Source: RPQJ01 sp031404015 (GTDB lineage Bacteria > Pseudomonadota > Gammaproteobacteria > Steroidobacterales > Steroidobacteraceae). Taken from it: 6,778 nt of DNA. The DNA lies in contig JANNGT010000224.1 of the NCBI GenBank assembly GCA_031404015.1, positions 1 to 6,778 of the forward strand, written 5' to 3'. Below the pieces are notes generated by a model. It saw only the letters and a program-made list of their open reading frames with translations, did not search any database and was not told the DNA's origin. This document shows, in pieces, positions 1-6,778 of this stretch. Position 1 is the first letter of the stretch. Each line of letters opens with the position of its first letter. Made by a program: the position numbers and the translations under genes.

Positions 1-375
1 CACCTTGTCGAAGCGCTTGACGTATTTCCGCAGCAGCTCCGCTTCGTCGTCCTGCAGCTTCATCCAGTCGTTGAGCAGGCCCTTGGCGGCACCGTCCGTC
101 ATGCTGTCGTAGTTGGACGCGTAGGCGTTCAGCAAGTCGACGCCGCGCTGCATGAGCAGCTTGCGCTCGGCCTGGTACGAGTCGTAGATCGGCCCGAACG
201 CAGTCAGTTGCGCGTCGTCGAGTGCCATGGCCTTGAGCACCACCGCGCGCTTGTCCGACTGGATCTGTGCGATCAGTTGCTGCGTTTCGTCGTAGGCCGA
301 TTGCGCCTGCGCGGCAAAGGGCGCGGCGACGGCAAGCAGGGCCGTGGCGGCGAAGGCGAATTTCAGGTTTTTCAT
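1..375 (-). CDS. Small exported helical protein, paralog of its neighbour (3' end missing)
   Basis: The reading frame is open from an ATG at 375 down to the window edge, giving 125 residues with no stop, so the C-terminus lies outside. The N-terminus (MKNLKFAFAATALLAVAAPF, then AAQAQ) is a typical Sec signal peptide: a lysine pair, a hydrophobic core, and a probable cleavage after A-Q-A near residue 24. The mature part is rich in charged and helix-forming residues, with no cysteine and no membrane segment, so a soluble periplasmic helical protein is inferred. From residue 41 (DKRAV) it aligns without gaps to the neighbouring gene: I count 31 identities in 85 positions by hand, including DKRAV, AF-P-YD-Y and YAS. 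A Shine-Dalgarno GGGAG lies 9 bases upstream of the ATG. The gene starts 32 bases after the neighbour's stop on the same strand, so the two are probably one transcript. I do not recognise the family; a Spy/CpxP-like fold is only a loose possibility. Confidence 0.8.
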   Translation of the reverse strand, partial: MKNLKFAFAATALLAVAAPFAAQAQSAYDETQQLIAQIQSDKRAVVLKAMALDDAQLTAFGPIYDSYQAERKLLMQRGVDLLNAYASNYDSMTDGAAKGLLNDWMKLQDDEAELLRKYVKRFDKV

Positions 376-407
376 TCTGGTCGACTCCCGGATCTTCAGG
401 CGGATTT

Positions 408-890
408 TTATTGCGCAATCGGAATGAGGCTGTACACGTCATTGCGGATCATGTTGTCGACCCGGGTCTCGACCTGCGCGTAGCGCAGGGCTTTCAGCGG
501 CGGCAGCACATTCGCAACTTTCTTCGTATACGTCTGCTTGAGCGCCTCGCGATCGCTCTCGATGCGCATCTTCTGCTTGAGCATGGCGGTGGCGTCCGCG
601 TCCGTGAAGGAGCCGAACTTACTCGCGTAGTTATCGACGAGGCCAAGGAACTCGTCGTTGAGTTTCTTGAGCTTGCCTTCGTATTCGTCGTAGACCGGCC
701 AGAAGGCACGGCTTTCGGCATCGGTCAGCTGCAAGTTCTGCGCGAACACGGCGCGCTTGTCCGTCATGACCTGCTTCAGGATGATCTGCTCGTCGGTCTT
801 GACGCCCTCCGTCGAAGGCGCAGCCTGCGCGTAGCCGAGGACGGGAAACGCAACGACGGCGAGGGCCGCTGCAAGCGTAGCGATTTTCAT
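408..890 (-). CDS. Small exported helical protein, first of a tandem paralog pair
   Basis: This 160-residue protein starts at the ATG at 890, chosen because AGGA sits 6 bases upstream and because the ATG opens directly into a signal peptide (MKIATLAAALAVVAFPVLGY, then AQA, cleavage likely near residue 23). A longer frame reaching 1058 would bury this signal and overlap pncC. The mature part is predicted all-helical and highly charged, with no cysteines. Recognisable stretches are DKRAV, FWPVYDEYEGKLKKLN, LVDNYASKFGSFTDADA, and a C-terminal PPLKALRYAQVETRVDNMI followed by a hydrophobic end (SLIPIAQ). It shares an ungapped 85-residue core with the downstream paralog at 1-375, which shows a tandem duplication. 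It is transcribed divergently from pncC. Function is unknown: size, export and helix content recall periplasmic chaperone-like or stress proteins, but I see no diagnostic LTxxQ motif. The gene call is firm; the role is not. Confidence 0.85.
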   Translation of the reverse strand: MKIATLAAALAVVAFPVLGYAQAAPSTEGVKTDEQIILKQVMTDKRAVFAQNLQLTDAESRAFWPVYDEYEGKLKKLNDEFLGLVDNYASKFGSFTDADATAMLKQKMRIESDREALKQTYTKKVANVLPPLKALRYAQVETRVDNMIRNDVYSLIPIAQ

Positions 891-967
891 GGGTGGTCCT
901 GTCTGGTTGGTTTCCAAGCCCCCGCGGGCACGGTGCCGACGGCGCGCCGATGCCTGCAAGGGGCCGG

Positions 968-977
968 TACAATTGTC
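968..977. promoter_or_regulatory. Overlapping divergent -10-like hexamers between the exported-protein pair and pncC
   Basis: On the + strand TACAAT (968-973) matches five of six bases of the sigma-70 -10 consensus and ends 6 bases before the pncC ATG, so a transcript from it would have almost no leader. On the minus strand GACAAT (977-972) matches four of six and points toward the exported-protein pair. The two share the CAATTG palindrome at 970-975. Neither has a convincing -35 hexamer at 16-18 bases, so assignment rests on the -10 and position alone. Confidence 0.35.
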
Positions 978-979
978 GC

Positions 980-1483
980 ATGAGCCCCCCCACCGATGTC
1001 GACCTGCAACTGCTGGCCCGGGCTGTGGGCGCGCGGCTCGTGGCCGGCAATGCGACATTGGTCACGGCTGAGTCCTGCACGGGCGGGTGGATTGCCAAGA
1101 CGTGCACGGACGTGGCTGGCAGCTCCGGTTGGTTTCTCGGGGGTTTCGTCGCTTACTCGAACTCGCTCAAGTCGGGGTTGCTCGGCGTTTCCAGCGCATT
1201 GCTCGCGCATCATGGCGCGGTCAGCGAGTCCGTCGTGCGCGCCATGGCGGAAGGCGCCCTGCAGCGCACGGCCGCTACCCTGAGCGTGGCCGTGAGTGGC
1301 GTCGCCGGCCCCGATGGGGGCTCGGACGACAAGCCGGTAGGCACGGTCTGGCTGGCCTGGGCCTGGCGTCAAACGAATGGTTCTTTCCGCACGGAATCAA
1401 GCAGGGTCCTGTTCCCGGGCGAGCGTGAGGACGTGCGACGCCTGGCGGTACAGGCGGCGTTGCAACGTCTGCTGCGTGAATGA
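980..1483 (+). CDS. pncC: Nicotinamide-nucleotide amidase PncC (CinA C-terminal family)
   Basis: The 167-residue product is a stand-alone CinA C-terminal domain, about the size of E. coli PncC (YgaD). The family hydrolyses nicotinamide mononucleotide to nicotinate mononucleotide and ammonia, recycling the NMN released by NAD-dependent DNA ligase. Diagnostic motifs are present in order: TAESCTGG (residues 29-36, with the probable nucleophile Ser32), a GGFVAYSNSLKSGLLGV segment around 54-70, HGAVSESVV around 78-86, and VSGVAGPDGG (105-114) followed by KPVGTVW. The protein is cytoplasmic, with no signal peptide. The start at 980 gives the family's normal N-terminus but has no good ribosome-binding site (AAGGGG is 16 bases away), and a -10-like hexamer sits immediately before it. 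An in-frame ATG at 950 is the alternative. Position just upstream of recA matches the gammaproteobacterial order. Confidence 0.93.
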   Translation: MSPPTDVDLQLLARAVGARLVAGNATLVTAESCTGGWIAKTCTDVAGSSGWFLGGFVAYSNSLKSGLLGVSSALLAHHGAVSESVVRAMAEGALQRTAATLSVAVSGVAGPDGGSDDKPVGTVWLAWAWRQTNGSFRTESSRVLFPGEREDVRRLAVQAALQRLLRE

Positions 1484-1630
1484 GCGACCGGCAGTTCGTC
1501 GCGCTCGTGCGGTCCGTGCCGGATCCTGCAGGCTCACGCCATGAGCCCATCGCCTGCTGGAATGGCGCAGTTCGAAGCGGCTGAGAAACCAGCGATTCCC
1601 GGCAATTTTTCGGAACGCCTGCAGTCGGGG

Positions 1631-1646
1631 CTGTGGAATAATGCAC
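1631..1646 (+). promoter_or_regulatory. Candidate recA promoter (extended -10) with a degenerate LexA-box-like sequence
   Basis: TGG-AATAAT at 1634-1642 has the spacing of an extended -10 element (TGn then a -10 hexamer, five of six matches to TATAAT). It would start transcription near 1649, about 55 bases before recA. No -35 hexamer is evident at 15-19 bases, which is tolerated with an extended -10. The same bases form CTG-N10-CAC at 1631-1646, one base short of the gammaproteobacterial LexA core CTG-N10-CAG and overlapping the -10 as an operator would. Its interior is not the usual alternating AT, so LexA binding is speculative. The rest of the 222-base gap upstream of recA shows no better match. 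Confidence 0.35.
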
Positions 1647-1671
1647 TCATCCCGTTGAAGCCTATTTTTCC

Positions 1672-1691
1672 GAGCCGGGCACGCCCGGCTC
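1672..1691 (+). promoter_or_regulatory. Perfect hairpin in the recA leader
   Basis: GAGCCGGGC (1672-1680) and GCCCGGCTC (1683-1691) are exact reverse complements separated by AC. As RNA this is a GC-rich stem of eight pairs closed by a CACG loop, ending 14 bases before the recA ATG at 1706. It is preceded, not followed, by a T run and is followed by CACGACC, so it is not an intrinsic terminator on the + strand; read on the minus strand it is followed by A residues, so it is not one there either. A role in leader RNA stability or translation of recA is possible. Confidence 0.5.
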
Positions 1692-1705
1692 CCACGACCA
1701 AACTC

Positions 1706-2726
<1,021 letters not shown>

Positions 2727-2746
<20 letters not shown>

Positions 2747-3220
2747 GCCCGGGGCGCTGGCGGACGCGGACGAGCACACTGTACGCACCGCCGGTTACGC
2801 CCTGCTCGCAGGGCGTGACTTCAGCCGCCACGAGCTCACGGAGCGCCTGCTGCGCAAGGGGTATGGCGCCGCGGTCGTCGAGCAGGCCGTAGCCAGCATC
2901 GTGCAGGAAGGGTTCCTGCAGGAAGACCGGTTCGCCGAGCAGTTCGTGTCCCAACGCGCCCGGCGGGGCCACGGTCCCGTGCGCGTCCGCATGGGGTTGC
3001 GCGAAAAAGGTGTGGAAGCCGAGGCAATCGACAATGCCCTCGGCACCACTGCAACGGACTGGATCCAGGCCGCACGCGAGGCTCGCCGCCGCAAGTTCGG
3101 GCTCGAGCCGCCAGCCGACCTGCGCGAACGTGCAAAACAGGCACGCTTCCTCCAATATCGCGGGTTTTCTTCCGATCAGATCCGGGCCGCTCTCGGCCCC
3201 GGCGAAGACGACCCAGACCT

Positions 3221-3224
<4 letters not shown>
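2727..3224 (+). CDS. recX: Regulatory protein RecX
   Basis: RecX binds RecA filaments, caps their growth and inhibits recombinase and co-protease activities. The 165-residue length equals the usual gammaproteobacterial RecX (E. coli 166), and the family's repeated three-helix pattern is visible: AGYALLAGRDFSRHELTERL (around 22-41), the basic RRGHGPVRVRMGLREKGV segment in the middle, and a C-terminal repeat with ARFLQYRGFSSDQIRAAL (around 138-155). The ATG at 2727 lies inside the last codons of recA in another frame, with GGCGAGG about 9 bases upstream supporting it. There is no room for the recA-recX terminator that limits recX in E. coli, so recX translation is probably coupled to recA. The stop overlaps the alaS start as ATGA. 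Confidence 0.95.
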
Positions 3225-5860
<2,636 letters not shown>

Positions 5861-5942
5861 AGAGACGACGCTTCGACTGATTGGAAAATTCCGGTTCTCG
5901 GACCGTAAGAAAAATCGATCCAATTAGGTCGCGACAACATAC

Positions 5943-5963
5943 AGTCAGTACTGACTTTTTTTT
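5943..5963 (+). terminator. Weak intrinsic terminator candidate after alaS
   Basis: AGTCAGTACTGACT (5943-5956) is a perfect 14-base palindrome running directly into eight T residues (5956-5963). As RNA it can form only about a five-pair stem with a GUAC loop, so termination would be weak, but a stem followed immediately by a U tract is the correct geometry. It lies 83 bases after the alaS stop. It could instead be a protein-binding site upstream of csrA. Confidence 0.4.
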
Positions 5964-5984
5964 ACCTGCGCGCTATTGTTCGCT

Positions 5985-6014
5985 GCACGGAAATCGTGCG
6001 CATATATATGCGCA
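5985..6014. promoter_or_regulatory. Abutting palindromes in the csrA upstream region
   Basis: GCACG-GAAAT-CGTGC (5985-5999) overlaps an 18-base perfect palindrome at 5997-6014 whose core is GCGCATATATATGCGC. The alternating AT centre is the most AT-rich stretch in this otherwise GC-rich gap and could hold a -10 element (TATATA) for csrA, with TTGTTC (5976-5981) as a poor -35 at non-ideal spacing. The wider flanks also mirror each other (CGGAAA at 5988-5993, TTTCCG at 6016-6021). An operator or a cruciform-prone site is inferred; no regulator can be named. Confidence 0.4.
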
Positions 6015-6084
6015 TTTTCCGGGCGGTGGTTCAGGGGTGGGCGCCGGCACAACGCAGGCATTCGAGGGTGCGGGTCCTACCTGG

Positions 6085-6152
6085 CCGGATGCAGTGCGCA
6101 GGGATTGAACGGAATCGGGTCCGGCGCAGTTCGAAGCCAAGCTGGCTAGGAG
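6085..6152 (+). promoter_or_regulatory. csrA: csrA leader with GGA motifs and Shine-Dalgarno sequence
   Basis: The 75 bases before csrA contain four GGA trinucleotides: 6087-6089, 6102-6104, 6111-6113, and 6149-6151 within the Shine-Dalgarno AGGAG (6148-6152), which is 6 bases from the ATG. CCGGA (6085-6089) and TCCGG (6120-6124) can pair and expose two of these in the loop. A small hairpin AGCCA-AGC-TGGCT (6135-6147) ends directly at the Shine-Dalgarno. CsrA binds GGA in hairpin loops and represses its own translation in E. coli, so autoregulation is likely here; this is inference from motif content. Confidence 0.4.
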
Positions 6153-6158
6153 ATCGGC

Positions 6159-6413
6159 ATGTTGATTCTCACTCGGCGCGTAGGTGAAACGGTCATGATC
6201 GGTAGCGACGTGACTTTCACCATTCTGGGCGTCAAGGGCAACCAGGTGCGCGTGGGCGTAAATGCTCCCCGCGACGTCGCAGTGCACCGCGAAGAGATTT
6301 TCGAGCGCATCAAGCGCGAAGAGCAGGATGGCGGCAGCACGGCGACGACGGCGCGACCGGCGCTCGTGAGCAGCAACGGCAACGGTCACGCGGACGGCGA
6401 TTCGTTTCCCTGA
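6159..6413 (+). CDS. csrA: Carbon storage regulator CsrA with extended C-terminal tail
   Basis: CsrA is a homodimeric RNA-binding protein that blocks or stabilises target mRNAs by binding GGA motifs near their ribosome-binding sites. Residues 1 to about 55 are nearly canonical: MLILTRRVGETVMIG, the conserved LGVKGNQVRVGVNAP core, and VHREEI with Arg44; the RNA-contacting Leu4, Arg6 and Arg44 are all present. The protein is 84 residues against 61 in E. coli. The extra length is a polar, low-complexity tail from about residue 56 (QDGGSTATTARP, then SSNGNGHADGDSFP), probably disordered. The start is fixed by a strong AGGAG six bases upstream and by the invariant N-terminus. It lies 298 bases after alaS, so it probably has its own promoter, and is followed by a separate tRNA transcription unit. 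Confidence 0.97.
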   Translation: MLILTRRVGETVMIGSDVTFTILGVKGNQVRVGVNAPRDVAVHREEIFERIKREEQDGGSTATTARPALVSSNGNGHADGDSFP

Positions 6414-6438
6414 CACGCCAGCCCGCTCCCGCTTTTGC

Positions 6439-6467
6439 TTTACGGGGAGGCCCCACTTGTTTATCCT
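6439..6467 (+). promoter_or_regulatory. Sigma-70-like promoter for the tRNA-Ser/tRNA-Arg unit
   Basis: TTTACG (6439-6444, four of six to TTGACA) and TATCCT (6462-6467, four of six to TATAAT) are separated by exactly 17 bases. The start point would be near 6474, leaving a leader of about 13 bases before tRNA-Ser. The stretch after the -10 (TCGCGG) is GC-rich, as in stringently controlled stable-RNA promoters. The spacing and position support it; each hexamer alone is imperfect. Confidence 0.5.
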
Positions 6468-6486
6468 TCGCGGCTCTCCTGAAAAC

Positions 6487-6577
6487 GGAGAGATGGCCGA
6501 GTGGTCGAAGGCGCGCCCCTGCTAAGGGCGTAAGGGTCAAAAGCCCTTCGAGGGTTCGAATCCCTCTCTCTCCGCCA
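6487..6577 (+). tRNA. tRNA-Ser (GCU anticodon)
   Basis: This 91-base gene folds as a type II tRNA. The acceptor stem GGAGAGA (6487-6493) pairs with TCTCTCC (6567-6573), with discriminator G and an encoded CCA (6575-6577). The anticodon stem CGCCC/GGGCG (6514-6518 and 6526-6530) encloses loop CTGCTAA, giving anticodon GCT at 6521-6523, which reads AGC and AGU serine codons. The long variable arm AAGGG...CCCTT is the serine signature, and the T arm has GTTCGAATC. E. coli has a tRNA-Ser(GCU) gene, serV, at the same place after csrA. Confidence 0.98.
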
Positions 6578-6587
6578 GCAGATTCAT

Positions 6588-6664
6588 GCGCCCGTAGCTC
6601 AGTTGGATAGAGCGTCTGGCTACGAACCAGAAGGTCGGGAGTTCGAATCTCTCCGGGCGCACCA
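6588..6664 (+). tRNA. tRNA-Arg (ACG anticodon)
   Basis: This 77-base gene has the acceptor stem GCGCCCG (6588-6594) pairing with CGGGCGC (6654-6660), discriminator A and an encoded CCA (6662-6664). The D arm carries AGCTCAGTTGGATAGAGC. The anticodon stem TCTGG/CCAGA encloses CTACGAA, giving anticodon ACG at 6622-6624. The A at position 34 is normally converted to inosine by TadA, so the tRNA reads CGU, CGC and CGA. It lies 10 bases after tRNA-Ser, so both are processed from one precursor. E. coli has argV, of the same anticodon, at this place. Confidence 0.98.
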
Positions 6665-6714
6665 GTGAAATGAAAAAGGGGTCAGTCGAGAGGCTGACCC
6701 CTTTTCCATTTCAC
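6665..6714 (+). terminator. 50-base inverted repeat abutting tRNA-Arg, probable intrinsic terminator
   Basis: The arms at 6665-6685 and 6694-6714 are 21 bases each and complementary except for one A/C mismatch (6673 and 6706). The inner part is AAAAGGGGTCAG, an eight-base TCGAGAGG loop, then CTGACCCCTTTT; the outer part is GTGAAATG and CATTTCAC. A GC-rich stem followed by TTTT gives a good rho-independent terminator for the tRNA unit, and the A tract on the other side would let it work on the minus strand too. The outer eight-base arms are more than a terminator needs, so a REP-like element is an alternative. It begins at the base right after the tRNA CCA. Confidence 0.7.
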
Positions 6715-6741
6715 ACGTGTGTCTACAGAGAACGTGGAGAA

Positions 6742-6760
6742 CTCCCGACGTCGTCGGGAG
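6742..6760. repeat. Small perfect inverted repeat near the window end
   Basis: CTCCCGACG (6742-6750) and CGTCGGGAG (6752-6760) are exact reverse complements around a single T. There is no T run on either side, so it does not look like an intrinsic terminator; an operator or leader hairpin of a gene beyond the edge is possible. Nothing else in 6715-6778 is recognisable apart from the short palindrome CACACGTGTG at 6712-6721. Confidence 0.5.
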
Positions 6761-6778
6761 GTCGACAACCACGCGCAG

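Noticed and set aside
267..983. 238-codon + strand frame over the two exported-protein genes
   Set aside because: Antisense to genes with signal peptides, Shine-Dalgarno sequences and a paralogous relationship to each other. It has no ribosome-binding site and its composition is typical of a shadow frame.
891..1058. Upstream extension of the 408-890 gene to an ATG at 1058
   Set aside because: It would overlap pncC head-on and place residues before an obvious signal peptide. The ATG at 890 has AGGA six bases upstream.
1541..1705. In-frame extension of recA to an ATG at 1541
   Set aside because: The extra 55 residues match nothing in RecA N-termini and would translate through the putative promoter and leader hairpin.
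5881..6108. 75-codon frame in the alaS-csrA gap
   Set aside because: It begins with TTG, has no Shine-Dalgarno sequence, runs through several palindromes and shows no recognisable domain.
6444..6454. GGGG-AGG-CCCC as a csrA terminator
   Set aside because: The stem is only four pairs, followed by ACTTGTTT rather than a T run, and it lies within the spacer of the putative tRNA promoter.

Overview
The window is GC-rich and carries the gene order pncC - recA - recX - alaS - csrA - tRNA-Ser(GCU) - tRNA-Arg(ACG) on the + strand. This is the arrangement around recA in Escherichia coli and many other Gammaproteobacteria, including the serine and arginine tRNA genes just after csrA. There is no lysC between alaS and csrA, unlike pseudomonads. 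I infer a high-GC gammaproteobacterium of the Xanthomonadales/Nevskiales/Steroidobacter type and cannot name a genus. This is a chromosomal housekeeping region; I see no transposase, integrase, CRISPR array, toxin-antitoxin pair or phage gene.

Layout. Positions 1-890 (minus strand) hold two tandem paralogous genes for small exported proteins; the second in transcription order is cut by the window edge. Positions 891-979 are the divergent intergenic region, with -10-like hexamers on both strands. Positions 980-1483 encode PncC (the CinA C-terminal family). Positions 1484-1705 are the recA upstream region, with an extended -10, a degenerate LexA-box-like sequence and a perfect hairpin. Positions 1706-5860 are a gapless block of recA, recX and alaS, each overlapping the next. 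Positions 5861-6158 are a 298-base gap with several palindromes, a weak terminator candidate and the csrA leader. csrA (6159-6413) has an unusually long C-terminal tail. Then come a promoter, the two tRNA genes, and a 50-base near-perfect inverted repeat that probably acts as a terminator. Positions 6715-6778 hold only one further small inverted repeat.

How the genes relate. RecA is the recombinase and SOS co-protease, and RecX modulates its filaments. Here alaS (alanyl-tRNA synthetase) starts inside the recX stop codon, so it is probably translationally coupled to the DNA-repair genes and may share recA transcripts. CsrA is the global post-transcriptional regulator, and its leader carries GGA motifs compatible with autoregulation. 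PncC recycles nicotinamide mononucleotide.

I found no convincing undescribed system. The points most worth a second look are the tandem exported paralogs, the cluster of palindromes upstream of csrA, the extended CsrA tail, the alaS start-site duplication, the merged recA-recX-alaS unit, and the inverted repeat abutting the tRNA-Arg 3' end.
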